Origin: Pyxicephalus adspersus
Lineage: Eukaryota; Chordata; Amphibia; Anura; Pyxicephalidae
Reading direction: 5' to 3'
Assembly: GCF_032062135.1 (NCBI RefSeq)
Contig: NC_092860.1
Location: 123,920,201 to 123,984,200, forward strand
Length of the DNA: 64,000 nucleotides
The notes under the pieces were generated by a model. That model made no database searches. It was not told the origin of the DNA and worked only from the letters and a program-made list of their open reading frames with translations. Shown here piece by piece: positions 1 through 11,967 of this stretch (position 1 is its first letter; each line of letters opens with the position of its first letter). The position numbers and the translations under genes are program-made.

Positions 1-217
1 TTGAAGTAGATGGGAAAAAAACTTGCTGATCTCACTGCTCATGCGTAAGATCAGCAATTTTTTCCCCTTTTGAAGAAAGGGCTCCTTCTGCGCATGCCTG
101 AGATGCTTGAGCATGCACAAAAAGGAACACCCAAGAGCCTCCCGGGATGCGTGACGTAGGTATCCTGGGGGACTTTGCGCTCCCATTCGTTCAGGGCAGT
201 GCTGCACCCCGAACAAA
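1..217. repeat. Probable interspersed repeat, GC-richer than its surroundings
   Basis: This block is clearly richer in GC than the DNA after it. It contains short mirrored pieces such as gctgatctcactgctcatgcg facing gcgcatgcctgagatgc. It runs straight into the hairpin at 218-276, so both may belong to one element whose left end lies outside the window. No open frame of note. The family is not identified. Confidence 0.4.
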
Positions 218-276
218 CAGAATTTTTACCTTACATAAAAGGGTTGTCTACCCATTTATGTAAAAGGAAAATTCTG
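218..276. repeat. Hairpin (inverted repeat with 22-nt arms)
   Basis: The left arm 218-239 (cagaatttttaccttacata...) is nearly the reverse complement of the right arm 255-276 (tttatgtaaaaggaaaattc...). The 15-nt loop also pairs in part (gggt...accc). It is typical of a foldback segment inside or at the end of a DNA transposon. No function is claimed. Confidence 0.7.
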
Positions 277-1025
277 AGTTTAGGTATGCTTTAAGATGTA
301 TACTAATTTCTGAAGGATAAAGGGACCCATCAGTTTTCCAAATTGCCAATGGTGTTGTTTCACCCCAAGTTTTCATTAGGTCCTTTGTATCATTCTAGTA
401 TCTAGATCTCATTTGCTCAAGTTTGTGCCACTCTTGTAAAGACTGAGGGATTGTCATATGAAACGTTCTCTCTTATGAGAAGTCTGCCCTGCAATGGGAA
501 GTGGGCAGAGAATGTGGAGTATGTTACTGTGGATGAAGCATAATCGGAGGGTTTGTTCATTGTTTGAATAAAGAACTATTCTATGGAACAAGCTGTTGTA
601 CAGTTTCACAAGTGCACTTATCCGCAGTTTTATCTTGTAACTGAGCATTTAAGTGAATATCTGCCTATAATGTACATGGAGCACAGTGTATGACACATGC
701 CCCCTGTTCTTTGTGGAACAGGAAAGGTGCTGGGCCCAACCGGTACTGATAATTCTACTCGTGACTTACTGTTTCATATGTATATTCTTGTGTAACTGTA
801 ATGTTTTGCATATGATTTCTATAATTACAATAGGACTGGTGCTGACAGGTGCTTTGAATACCACCATTGCTTAGTTGAAGTTATATTGATATTTAAATGT
901 TTTTTTGTTACAGCATGATAAGTAATAAACTGAAGAACTACAATAATTTGTGTGTGTGTATTTAAAGTAAACCTTAAGTAAGAGGATATATTGAAATTTT
1001 AGCTCATAGTGCCTGCATGCGACAA
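277..1025. other. No gene seen
   Basis: AT-rich unique-looking sequence. The open frames here (at most 62-65 codons) have no protein-like composition. No repeat family shared with the rest of the window was recognised. Confidence 0.5.
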
Positions 1026-1289
1026 TCTTTGGCCATTTCGATTGGCCAGGCTGGAAAGGGATACACACAAGAGTTCATTCATTTCACACACGCAGGGGAA
1101 GTTGAATTGCCAGTTATCTTGGCAACTAAAGCTGCACATGGACTGCTCAACTTTTTTTTGAAAGATACCCAGATTGATCAGGCAGGTAGGAGGGATTATT
1201 GCAGAAGACATCACCTGTCCCTTTCTGCAATAATGATCTGCCTGAATGTGGATTTATAAAAGTATAACTTTAGTTCTGCTTTAAGACGC
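1026..1289 (+). repeat. Family E interspersed repeat, copy 1
   Basis: It shares ordered blocks with 11968-12312 and 29876-30154: 'ttggccat...ttggccagg', then 'cagg..gg.ggattattgcagaag', then 'tgtccctttctgcaat', then the tail 'aagt..aactttagttctgctttaag'. The complete copy at 11968 starts gggaactaaa and ends near the complement of that, so the family is probably a non-autonomous DNA element with short terminal inverted repeats. The 80-codon + frame here (1017-1259) is an accident of the repeat. Confidence 0.65.
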
Positions 1290-1416
1290 AAAAGTTGGGG
1301 TCAGGCTTATGACTAGGAAGTCAGCTATCGCATTTGAAACTTAGCAGGTGCATGGTTTCAATATAGGGACCTCACATATAAACATCCAGAAAAAAATGCT
1401 TAATTTTTCATTAATA

Positions 1417-1703
1417 ATTTTATTATTATTATTACACAGTATTTATATAGTGCCCTCATATTGCACAGCACTTTACAAACTCCATAGTCATGTCACTAGC
1501 TGTCCCTCAGAGGGGATCACAATCTAATGTCCCTATCATAGTCATATGTCTTTATTACAGGTCAATTTTGGGGGTGTACCAATTAACCTAACTGCATGTT
1601 TTTTGAATACCTGGAAAAAACCCATGCAAACATGGGGAGAACCAGCAAACTCCATACACATATCGTCCTGGCCGAGATTTAAACCTGGGGTCCCAGTGGT
1701 TTA
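1417..1703 (+). repeat. Family C repeat, longest copy
   Basis: It begins with an (ATT)n tract, then 'acacagtatttatatagtgc', 'catattgcacagcact', 'ctgtccctcagaggggatca', 'aacctaactgcatgtttttt' and 'catgcaaacatggggagaac', and ends in 'gatttaaacctggggtccca'. Nine other copies or fragments lie in this window. The second half resembles a repeat end common in fish and frog genomes ('aaacacggggagaac...gaacccggg'), but I cannot name its class with certainty. Confidence 0.75.
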
Positions 1704-2254
1704 GGTATTTATTTAGCACTTGAATTCGCTTGAATATGTATGTCTTGCATGAACCACAAACACATCTCTATTTATCTCCAAAACATGATAGGGTGGAGAA
1801 TAAGTAGTATACAGAAAATAATTTATAGTTTGATATTTCAGTTCACAGGAAGTGACAAGGACATGTCTGATAAGATTATCAGGTATTTTGTGCGCTTGCT
1901 AAAAATGAAAGTCTTTTTAGCCACCACATCTAAGAACTGCTAGGCTGCAACACCTTTTAGTTCTTGAGTTTTGATATCTGCATAGTGAAAATTTAAATTA
2001 TATAGTAATATTTTTCTGTTTTGTTGCTATCGTCAGACACGCTTTGAATTCTGAATTCTGACATCTGAAAATATTGGGGCTGCACGTACATTAGCACTGG
2101 TACTAATTCTCTGTACACTACTCCCAGTCCTTGTCATGCTTATATAGGTTGTAGATAGAAGTGAATTGTCATTTTCTGCTCCTGTCTTAGGAGAAATAAC
2201 TGGCTACTATTGTTGATCTCCTTGGTAGGTTACTTTGCTATTATTTATATATTA
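1704..2254. other. No gene seen
   Basis: Unique-looking AT-rich DNA with no shared repeat and no coding-like frame. Confidence 0.5.
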
Positions 2255-2340
2255 ATATTTATATAGCGATGACATATTACGCAGCATTGTGCAATGTCCA
2301 TAGTCATGTCGATTTTGGTGCAAAAAAAAAAAAAAAAAAA
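2255..2340 (+). repeat. Family C fragment ending in an A19 tract
   Basis: 'aatatttatatagcgatgac' and 'atattacgcagcattgtgca' match the head of family C. The match stops after 'catagtcatgtcgatttt' and is followed by an uninterrupted A run at 2322-2340. Confidence 0.75.
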
Positions 2341-3426
2341 GGATACCCTTAGATTTAAAACCTGCAAAGATTGACACAAACAATATAGCTAGCATATGCT
2401 TACCAAACCTCAAGTCATGCAGATAGTGAAGAAATCGTGCATGGGAAATAACAATTTCAAGTTGTTGAAGCTTTTTTTCAGTGATTACTTCTCCTTTCTA
2501 TTAACGTGAGAAAATAATAATGCAATAATATGTTGAATAGATACAAATAAGTGCAGTATAAATCCTGTTCATTGGTTTACTGTTTATTATTTTTTAAAAT
2601 GAATGTCTATGTATAGCTTTGTACAGGGGGCAGATAAAGAATAAAAAGTGACTGTTAGATTGTATCAAAATAGGAAATGTTACCCTAAAAGAACTGCAGC
2701 TTAGAATTGTGGAGCGTGATGGGAATTGATTGTTTGCAGTGAATATGCAGGAAATTATTAGTCTTGGTTAAATACATTTATATTATTACCTTAGTTATGT
2801 TCTCTTATGTAAGAATTTTTTTGCAGATTTGGAGGGTAGTGTAGATTTATATTTTACAAATGTTTTCTTTTCACTCTACTTGAAATTGACTTCTGTTAAA
2901 AGATTCGGAATTTGTTTCAATCGAGAAATGGGTACAGCTTGATCGAATTGTATGTAGCAAAATCGCCCGCTCTGGAGTACCCTACAGATACATATAAGGG
3001 TTAGCTGCAGTGTTCTGAATGTAATTTATTTATTACCAAAAACAGATTTGTTAACAATGGGTATTTATCTGCATTTTTATATGTATGTATTCTTTTGCAA
3101 ACAAACTTTTACATAGATGACACTGGCTTCCCAGAACAGTATGGGCTCATCATAGAAAGAGGACAGAAGAAGCTGCCTGCCTCCTGACTTGATTGGTCCG
3201 ACTAAAGCCAACTTGTTCAGTTTGAGCCATTGAGCTTTGTAAGCAGCTTTTAGTGTTTTAGATAGGGGCAGTACATTATAATCATATGAAGTGTTTACAC
3301 TTGTACAATAAGAATAAAGTAACCATATGAATAATGGCATTACATTTTACCAAGTAGGAAAAAGTCTATTAATCAATAGTATGGCTGTAATGGAGATGGA
3401 CGTGACCAGTGCCTTGCACAGTGGTA
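2341..3426. other. No gene seen
   Basis: AT-rich unique-looking sequence. The 87-codon - frame at 3077-3340 has no recognisable domain and no splice or start context supporting it. Confidence 0.5.
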
Positions 3427-3583
3427 TGGAGTTTATTTTTTTTTTTAAGCTGGGTGGGAATACATTGTAGGCAGGTGGCAGCCCCTGTATTGTGACCCAA
3501 CTCTTCATTAACCACCCAAAAAAAGCTGGATGGTTACTGAAACATGCCAGGTGGTGCACCCAGCTGAAAGGGGCTGCGGTAAC
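3427..3583 (-). repeat. Family A MITE-like repeat, copy 1
   Basis: Reverse orientation. It contains aagctgggtggga, 'ggcaggtggcagcccctgta', 'ttgtgacccaactcttca', the internal hairpin of accaccc and ggatggtt, and 'tggtgcacccagctgaaagg'. The outer CAGTGTTC ends seen in better copies (26073, 52728) are lost. Non-coding: the 70-codon - frame here is simply the repeat read through. Confidence 0.85.
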
Positions 3584-4484
3584 TTCTTAGAGGGGCAGAA
3601 ACATCAAAAACTATTTGGTATGACAAGACTAGGCAACCTTGCACTTGATCATACACAATGTGCAGTTCTTTTTAGCGGAGTTATCCTTTATTTGTAGCAG
3701 ATTTGTGTTATTGTGTACTTACCATAAATCTCCTACATTCCTTGGAAATTTCCATCCATCTGTGTTAATTCTTTCAGCACGCTAAAATGTACAACGTTCT
3801 CTTCTTTTGTTTTCTGTAATGGCAGCTTTAATTTTTTTATTGTGTTGTTCTTTGATTTTATCATTACAGCTCAGCCGAGTTGCAATAATTAGGAAGTTGA
3901 GTCAATTGTGTATTAATTTGGTAAGTGTTTTTACAGGGAGTGCGTTTCCCATCCATGACTGGTTTTCCATTGTTCACCAGTGAGAGGAAGCTACTTACTT
4001 CTTCTAAGAACAGAAGTCAGATAAAGAGAGAGGCAGCTGTGCGGTGAAGGGATTGGTATTGCCAGCAAGAATGTCTGTGGGAAGAGGAGTGGGCAGATGC
4101 AGACTGCTATTACATGTCTGAGCAGGACTCCGGACTGGCAGCTTCAAATATCCTATTCAGTGTGCACGAGATGTGAGATAATAAGCATGTTCGTTAGGAC
4201 AAGTTACGGCGTGAATGTATATAGCCTGTGAATGGTTACCATGCCTTATTCATACGTTCTTTCTTGTTTTTATGAAATACGGAAATGCATCATTTAACAT
4301 AAAAATAGGAGGGTTACTTCATCACTGAAATTCGGACATGTAAAAACGACGGGCAATGCAGTTAAATATTTGTTAGAAAAATAGCCGAAGCTGAACTTGG
4401 TTCACATAAACTATAAATATGTCCTTCAATAGAGGCAAAGGATTTAAATGTACTTTTTGAGCAATCAATTGTTAATATCATTTT
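3584..4484. other. No assigned gene; weak exon-like island at 3939-4050
   Basis: Near 3938 an acceptor-like 'gtgtttttacag' precedes a less AT-rich stretch open for about 36 codons (GVRFPSMTGFPLFTS...) up to a TGA at 4045-4047. No donor or family match supports it, so it is only a weak candidate. Nothing else was seen. Confidence 0.25.
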
Positions 4485-4530
4485 TAAACAGTATTTATAT
4501 AGCGCCAACATATTACATAGGGCTGTAAAT
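4485..4530 (+). repeat. Family C fragment
   Basis: 'aaacagtatttatatagcgc' and 'caacatattacatagggctg' match the family C head. The copy is truncated after about 45 bp. Confidence 0.75.
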
Positions 4531-4642
4531 TAAATAATATGCCTTTACAAGGCCAGACTTTATCTTGTAATTGAAGCAATATCATTAATGTGCTGGAAAG
4601 AGAAAGGCCCAGCAGGTCCATGAAAAATTACAGAGGGTGAAA

Positions 4643-4692
4643 AAAAGACCAGTTCACCGTCGCAAAGCGAGGTGAGCAGAGACTGGTCTTTA
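4643..4692. repeat. Short stem-loop
   Basis: AAAGACCAGTTCACC faces GGTGAG...ACTGGTCTTT around the loop gtcgcaaagcga. The stem is 10 bp plus a second 5-6 bp helix. It resembles a bacterial terminator in shape only; in vertebrate DNA it is more likely part of a small foldback repeat. Confidence 0.5.
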
Positions 4693-5290
4693 TTAGGAAA
4701 CTCATTCTGAGGAAATACACAAAGCACTCCAAAATTTAGGTGTAATAATACCTAATGCCTTTTCTAGTAAGACAATATTTGTGTATTCTAGAGTTTAATT
4801 TTTAAATATGTTTTAAATGCATCCAGTGCAAACATCAAAATTTGAGTTCCCTGCTTTCACATTTGCTCATCAATCTGTTGCTGCTGTTTTACTGCCTTGT
4901 CGCAGGCAAGGAGACCAAAAGATGACCTAACTGTGGTTCTTTACTGCAGAAAAGAAAAGACACGTCACTAGGTTGACCCAAAGCCTCATTTTCCGAGATG
5001 CCTTTGTAATCCATGCTGCAAAAGGGCTTATTTATGTTTGCTTAAATAATCCTTCAAAAACAACATATGACTTCTGAGCAAATGCCAAACCTTCCCTTTA
5101 TATAGTTTGTATCTAGTGTAGTTATTTCTGTGGTGTTTCAAATGCCGTGCAGAACCACCAAGCCTCTGCTGTTAACAACACAGTCCTTAGGTTGGTGTTT
5201 TGAATATTAAAAGTCATTTGAAGTATTGTTGGCATAAAAAAATAAATTATTTTATTTTTTTAATTATTTATTTTGAACCAAACTCTTACT
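4693..5290. other. No gene seen
   Basis: Unique-looking sequence with homopolymer-rich tracts near 5235-5270. No coding-like frame. Confidence 0.5.
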
Positions 5291-5560
5291 TAGACTATGT
5301 ACACACATGCAATAATTGTCTTTGGAAAAGATCTTTCATAATCTTTCCAACGACAAAAGACCTCTCTATGGAGAGGGGAGGTAGAGAACGATGCAGTGGC
5401 ACCCCGCTGCGATCTCTCCCCTCCACGATTGTTTGCTGTTCATGGATCCGCCAGGATTGATCCATGAACCACGTTGGATGAGCACTGTACATAAGACAGA
5501 TTCTGGTCTGATACTAGCTGATTATTGGACGAGAATCATCTGATGTGTGTACGTAGCCTT
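5291..5560 (+). repeat. Family B MITE-like repeat, copy 1
   Basis: The left end 'gactatgtacacacatgcaa' mirrors the right end 'gtgtgtacgtagcctta'. Inside are 'ggaaaagatctttcataatc', 'ctatggagaggggag' and 'catggatccgccagga', followed by its partner 'ttgatccatgaac'. This is a non-autonomous terminal-inverted-repeat element without coding capacity. Other copies are at 6850, 11633, 24593 and 27853. The 86- and 65-codon frames here are shadows of the repeat. Confidence 0.85.
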
Positions 5561-5652
5561 AGTCTGGCAGGTCCTTTATTACGGATGTCTTTTGCAATTT
5601 TTAAATCCACTCATTGTGTTGCAAGTGCAACTATCTTCCTATGCTTTTACGA

Positions 5653-5702
5653 GTTCTGATCTTCAGCCACCTTTATCGGCCGGGGTCATGTAACTCCCAT
5701 TT
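5653..5702 (+). repeat. Family E fragment
   Basis: 'gttctgatcttcagccacct' and 'ttatcggccggggtcatgta' match the block 'gttctgatcttcggccatct...ggatgaagtaactccc' of the copy at 29876. Confidence 0.55.
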
Positions 5703-6849
5703 ATGGCGGCTGTAAGAGAAAATGTTTCTCCTCCTTTTATGGGCTGTTTCTTGCGCGGATCTTTTTGTTTGTAGGGTTGATTTGGATTCCGTGTCCTTTG
5801 CAGATTACATAAACAAATGTTTATATAAATAGTGTAGGTTTGCATTTATAAAGGGTCCTGTTTATTGTATTTTGCTCTGTGTATTTATCAGGACAGGTGT
5901 TCATGTTTGTGACTATATTATAATGCAAATAATGGGATCCCGCTGTCTGCATGCGTGTCAGTGCCTTCACTAGCTTCCACAGTCCCACCTGCTTTCTTGT
6001 TGCCTTTGCAAGGCATTCACATTGGCACTGTATGCATCCTAAACTGGGAGCCAGGAAATGCTTAGCCATATTGTTTGTGATAACAGCCTTTCATTCCATA
6101 TCTTTGCCAATTGTGAGCCCGGGAATAAAAACATCCAGTACAAATCCACTATAGGCAGATTAACAGCTGTTCAGGCTTAGAGGTATAGAAATAGAATGAA
6201 AATGCAGAATTAAGCTTTTATTAGAATTAAAATGGTTGGTCTCATTTTTTTATGTTCTATCTGTTCGTGCTACGATCTATACATGGGTGCAATGCCTGTA
6301 GAGATAAAATCCATAATGGGGCACCACTATTATGCCATGGCATTATTCATATGATATGTAACATTTCTGATTCCATAATGAGTGTCCACCATGGATTTCT
6401 TGAAGTATCCCATATACTAAATTCATTAGGGGTGCTGGTAAATGTTCACATTGTGAGTGTTCTGTGTAAATATAGAAAACATTAGTACAATGATGGAAGT
6501 TTTGTAGTTCAGTTCATGTATGGCTGCATGCCAGCATAAAAAAAACACACATGACTACATTTGGAAGGTTGAAAATGTATGGTTTTCATCAGTTCATGAC
6601 AGGTCTCCTTTAAAGGAGAGGAGTCTCCTCAGCAGCATATTTCTAAATACTGAACCTCATTGATGTGTTGGAAAACAAAAGTTTTATTCCAAAGTATGTA
6701 CTAAAACCAATCACATATTTATTTCATATTTCTAATGCAGCATGGGACAATGACTCCTAATTAAATGGTATAAGGACATCTTTAACTTTTGGTATCCACG
6801 AGTTTTGATCATTTTGAGTGACAAAAATCTATTGTGTGTATGTAGTCTA
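5703..6849. other. No gene seen
   Basis: Unique-looking sequence. Frames of 60-82 codons show no domain. A small palindromic patch (tctcctttaaaggaga) lies at 6604-6619. Confidence 0.5.
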
Positions 6850-7195
6850 GGGCTAGGTACACACGAGTAATGGTTCTAGCCTGATAATCGGCTCAGGGCT
6901 GATATCAGACGAGAATCTTGCATGTGTACAGTGCTCGTTGTCCATCGTCCGAACGACTGCCCTGGCGGATCCACGGACAATGGATGACGAACTATCGTAA
7001 TGCAAGTGAAGAAGAGAGAGCACAGCAGGGTGCCACTTGTGCACACTTCTCGTCATTCTCCCTCTCCCCTCTTCATCTTTCAAAACAATGTTGTATGTAC
7101 AGAGCTCTTCATCCTGCAGTCGTTTGTCATTGAAAAGGAAGGATCATGAAAGATCCACTCCAACGACAATTATTGCACGTGTGTACACAGCCTTA
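6850..7195 (+). repeat. Family B repeat, long copy
   Basis: The ends are 'gggctaggtacacacgagta' and 'gcacgtgtgtacacagcctt'. It has internal 'gataatcggctcagggctga', 'ctggcggatccacggacaat', 'catgaaagatcc' and 'ccaacgacaattattg'. The copy is full length, with both ends in inverted orientation. The overlapping frames (76, 71 and 80 codons) come from the repeat. Confidence 0.85.
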
Positions 7196-9312
7196 CATTC
7201 ACTAAGTTACATGAATGTTCTTGTGAATCCAGACATTTTAAAGGACAAAGCCAGTGACTATCCCTTAGATCCAGATTAGAAGAATTTTCACTCTCTAAAC
7301 AAACTCCATTAATATATATAACATGTTGTAGGGGTTAGATTGGTTCTCTTTAGTTCAAGAATAGCAGTAAGCTCGCTATAATCCGCATATTTTATGATAA
7401 TTTCCAGGGCAAGTTTCTGGCAATCATTAAATGAAGTGGAAACTGGCGAATGACCTTAAGATATCCACAAAAGCAATTATTTCTCCAAGTTTTTCTGTCC
7501 GATATTTCCTCCCTCTTTGTGCCAGCCTTCTTATCAGAGTCTTCCAGAGATAATGTTGAGAAGGGCAGGCAGAAGGCAGGAAGCTGTTCTCCTCCCCAGA
7601 TTATACAGAAACAATGCAGGAATCTGCATATAGATTGCAATGTGTAAATCCTATGGGGTGACATTCAGGAGCCTGGCAGTCTGGGGTGACTGCGGGTAAT
7701 CCGTGTTCTCTGGTTAGGCATGGAAGTGGTAAGGCTGTATATTAACATTGATGGGGGTAACAATGGAGAGGCAATCACGGATGGGCTCATTGGGATAATT
7801 TTATGTTCAGATTTTGGAGAGTGGGTGAAAGATAGGCCAACTATGTTCAAAGACTTGCAGCCATATGGAGGGGAGCAAAAGTGGGGCATAGAGACAAGCC
7901 ACAAATAGATTAAGATGTGTTCAAAATGAAACACAATGAGCACGGCAAAATTTACTTCTACTTAATGATTACCGTGCAATGTTTTTACCCCCCCCCCCTA
8001 CATTTATGATATTTTTTGCCACTCTGCTAGAAATGTTTTCTGGGGTGAGGAAAACTGTCTGTGTATGTTATATATTTAGGATATTTTTTTAAATACTCTT
8101 ATCCTTGTTTGTATTTGTATATTCTATATTTGCTTATTGTTCTGTTTTAACTGATTTCTTTAGTTCCTATAGGATGTAAGCTCTGTTCATTTTTCTGCAT
8201 TGTTGATGAATGGATGTGAAGAATGTTTATATGACTTAAAAATTACTTTTTTCTTTTCCAGTTCGGGCGAGTATGATCAATGTTGGATATTAGGCATTGA
8301 ACTGGACCATCTCCAACAGATGTTTTGGGGTATGTATATATTTTTATTTGTTGCGTTTTGTTGTGTAGGGTTGTTCTGTTAGGAGACATTTGAATGTTGC
8401 CAGACATCCCAAGGTATGTGTCCCTGATCATCCAGTCTGTACATTAATGTATGGAAAGTGTTATGGGGATATTTGTCAAAAACACAAAATCTAAACCTTT
8501 CTGAATTTCTCTCTGTGCATGTCAAGCACAATTATTTTTTTTTTATTTTTTATTTTTTGCAGTTTTATTATTGGTGCTTTACACGGTATACTTTTCAAAG
8601 TTACAATGATGTGAACACATTTCTGTATGTAATGGTATGGGTTATGTCACGTGTGGCCATTATCTCTCTCTGGCTGTTTTGTACTGCAAGAATTTCTTAG
8701 TCTGACATTGAAATATGCATTTGAAGTTGAACCGCAGGTCAGGAGAAAAACAAACTTTTAAAAGTCACTCCACTTGCTGTTAGATAATATATATTTTAGG
8801 CCCCTAGTTTGGGCTACAGATACAGTAGAAAATTCAAAACAGCACCTCTTTTTTTTAATTGAGTGGTCAATGCTAGCAAGTGTCCTTTCTTATTGATTTC
8901 TTCTTCTTATTCTTCAATAATTATTTGATGTTGTATAGAGACTTTTTAATACAGAACACACCATTGCATTTTTTGGTAGTTTGATGCAGAGTACATTATT
9001 TGAAAGAATTGCAGTATGTGGCCATTTGAACACCCCTCCAAATTACTGAGATTCTAATAAAGGAGGCGGGTAAAGCTACAGCTTGCAAAGACATTTTAAA
9101 CAATTGTGCATTTGAACACTTGTGACAACCATTTTGGGTAGAGTCCTTTTCAGTTCCATCAAGACCCTGTGCTCAAAAGACAGCTCCTTGGGAACATGAT
9201 GTGGTGACTTGAAGGAATGCAGGTGTACTTCACTCTGTTGAACGCTTAGGCATAAATTGGAAGGCCATTTTGTGCCGACTGAATAGGCCATACCTAAGAA
9301 TCCTGGGAAAAG
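7196..9312. other. No gene seen
   Basis: Unique-looking sequence with a C9-type homopolymer near 7990 and a T-rich tract at 8530-8560. Overlapping frames at 7392-7664 (- strand, 90 codons) and 7665-7943 (- strand, 92 codons) lack recognisable domains and were not accepted as genes. Confidence 0.45.
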
Positions 9313-9674
9313 CTTTACAGCAGGGGTCCCCAACCCCCTGGGCTGCGGCTCTGGCCGGTGCACCCACCAACAGGGTCAGGAGAATGACCCCTCTTGAGGG
9401 GTTGCACCGGCCAGAGACGCCGACTACTTCCCCCAATGACATTGCAGGCTCAGGGCGGTGGACGGGTTGTGATTTTGGACACAACCTGTCCACTCTCTCA
9501 TTGCAGGCTCAGACCTGTGTTGGGAGAGTAGACAGGTTCTGCCATCATGACGTCACTCTGCAGGGAAGTTTCTTCCCCTGTTAGTGACACCTGGCTCCCC
9601 ACGCATGTGTGATACAGAGTCCGTGCATGCAGTGGTCTGTGAGCTCCAAAAGGTTGGGGACCACTCCTTTACAG
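9313..9674. mobile_element. Compact hAT-like DNA transposon with 8-bp target duplication
   Basis: The element occupies 9321-9666 and is flanked by perfect 8-bp direct repeats CTTTACAG (9313-9320 and 9667-9674), the signature of hAT insertion. The terminal repeats are caggggtccccaacc at the left and ggttggggaccactc at the right. Inside are a perfect 14-bp inverted pair (ctctggccggtgca 9349-9362, tgcaccggccagag 9403-9416) and a consensus CRE palindrome TGACGTCA at 9548-9555. There is no transposase; the 104-codon frame crossing the left end is accidental. It is therefore a non-autonomous copy. It is far richer in GC than its flanks. Confidence 0.9.
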
Positions 9675-11632
9675 GAAAAATGGAGCCTGTTGGAGTGGCT
9701 AAATGTGTTGGGGCAGGGGTGAAACTCTCCTAGTTTTCAAAGGGATGTCCAAGAAAACTTACTTAGGTGTGATGATCATGTGTCCACAAACTGGCTATAT
9801 AATGTGTCTCCTCCAACTACTGAATCCATTACAAAACCAGATATTCATGTCACTTTGCTTTAGTTGATTCTTCTTAATGTTGAAAATTGTGTTATCCAAC
9901 TGTGTTATAACTTTTTGTAAGTAGAATGCTAACATGTAAAAAAGCTGGCAGGGAATTCTGACTGCTATCACCCTCCCCAAAATTGGAATATTTTTTTCTG
10001 GTCCTTCTATGTAGCTCCCATGTGACACACAACTGCACAACATATATCATAAAACATTAATTCATTTGCTGGGAGTATTGCCAAACATTTCTAGTATTAG
10101 AGCTGTAACAGAGGATTGTCACTTTTCTCAGGTCTCCAGAACTGAGATTAGTTGTTATTTGAGTATCCATCTGAATTGGTTCAAACTTATTTGTATTTTG
10201 TATTTTCAAGCTTGTCTGCTGCAGGGAACTGTATGAATTTGTAAGGATATATATCCTTTTCTACTTTCACATTAAAAACATTCTTTATTTGAAGTTCTTA
10301 AAAAAAAAATGGAAATTATATTGTGTTTATGTGCACTAAATTGAAACTGGGTGTATTTTTACACTCGAAATGTTTGGCTATTATTCAACGTAGAAATTGA
10401 CAGCTACCATCCTTTTATTGATAAAATATTTAATGTTTGGTGGTTGTGCATAATATGCACGTGTTAGATAAATAAAAATCAAACATGTAAAAGGTTAGGC
10501 AGACCAAAAGGAAGCAAACAAGAAGTTAATAGTTAGGATTTCCATACAGTGTAAGAAGTTCTGTGTCGTAACCTTATTATAAAATCCATACATAATCTAA
10601 TCTTTAATTATTACAGCTAGCTTGGAGATAAGTGCTTTTATTGACTAAATTAATGTTCTTTGTGATAAACTGGAAAATGTTGCATTACCTTAAAGAAGTT
10701 AGATCTTTTCAATATTATTTAGGTAAAAATGTGAAAGAAAGTGCATATTTGCAATCAACTTGGTAATTTGTTATTGTTTTAAAAATATTTTTATTTATTA
10801 GAATTTAATGTTGGGGCTAGAATCTGACATGTGTGCAGCGGTTGCTTGATGCCATTCATGGGTCTGTTCAGACGTCCAGTACAGAACAATTGTTGGGGAA
10901 TAACCCCACCTAACGACTGCAAATATAATGTAAAATATATGCTTCCTAAAAATGCACCATACTTCCCCTTTAAAGCTGGTTTAGTGAGTCACTGTTTTGG
11001 TTTAAGTAAAAAGTTGTTCAACTTGGAATTCATAAAGTGGAGTTAATGTAGCATTATGTTCTCATGCAAAGGTTATCACAGAGTTCTTCCTGATTCTCTG
11101 TCACAGATGGTCAGACTATATTCAGAGACTCTAATTAGGTGCTTTTCCATCCTAATAGATTTTGTAACCACTCTATACTTTATAATTTTCCATGGGGGTG
11201 CTATCTGTCATGCAACACTAATTACCCATATTCATCCAAACTCAAAAAGCAGCTTTTGTATCTCCATCAGACCGTATCACTTTCTTCATATTCAGCATTT
11301 TTCCCCTGTGAACGTTTTGCTGTTTCAGCTTTGGTACCAGTGAATGGGCAGGCTCATCAACACACACTCCGGCCGGAGCTACTGAAATGGACTCTGATCC
11401 GCAAAATCTGTTTCCTAGCTGACGTCAGAGATAAGATCTTATTAGACTTTCAGAATATAGAGGATGACTAATTGGAAAAAGTGTGAGTTCAAGCTGCCAA
11501 CATGTAAAAAAAAAGTGTTTTTTTTTTAGTTTTACATCCTTCACCTAACTGAATGATAACTTGCCTTGTCAGATCCTTGATTACATTATCAGGACTGTGC
11601 TTGTTCGCAGTCTGTAATCACTCGGTGGAATA
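9675..11632. other. No gene seen; possible short repeat relic near 10820-10920
   Basis: Mostly AT-rich unique-looking sequence. 'gaatctgacatgtgtgcagc' with 'cgttcagacgtcc'-like pieces around 10820-10880 loosely recalls family B ends but is too degraded to assign. A perfect CRE palindrome TGACGTCA lies at 11420-11427 in otherwise ordinary sequence. Confidence 0.4.
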
Positions 11633-11873
11633 AGGCTTAGGTACACACGTGCAATAGTTCTCGTCCGATAATCGGCTCAGGGATAAAGAACGATCATAAT
11701 GTAAGTGAAGCAAAGAGTGCAGCAGGGCGCCGCTCCGCTGTTCCCCCCCTCCCCATAGAGCAGAACGATGCTGTATGTACAGCACTCGTTCATGCATCAT
11801 GCAGTCAGTCTTTGGAAAGGATCGTGAAAGATCCTTTCCAGCGACAATTATTGCACATGTTTGCATAGCCTAA
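11633..11873 (+). repeat. Family B repeat, copy with internal deletion
   Basis: It starts 'aggcttaggtacacacgtgc' and ends 'attattgcacatgtttgcat' plus agcctaac. It keeps 'gtccgataatcggctcaggg', 'catagagcagaacgatgctg' and the strong local hairpin 'ggaaaggatcgtgaaagatc' plus ctttcc. It is about 100 bp shorter than the copy at 6850. Confidence 0.85.
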
Positions 11874-11967
11874 CTGTAAAAGTCATTGAGATTATTTCCC
11901 CTGCTTCTTCATAATATTATCTAGTGAGATAATGCACATCAGGCTTTTCTATTTATTAATATTTAAT

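Noticed and set aside
4643..4692. Stem-loop considered as a transcription terminator or small RNA
   Set aside because: No gene context; vertebrate genes do not use such terminators, and no RNA family was recognised.
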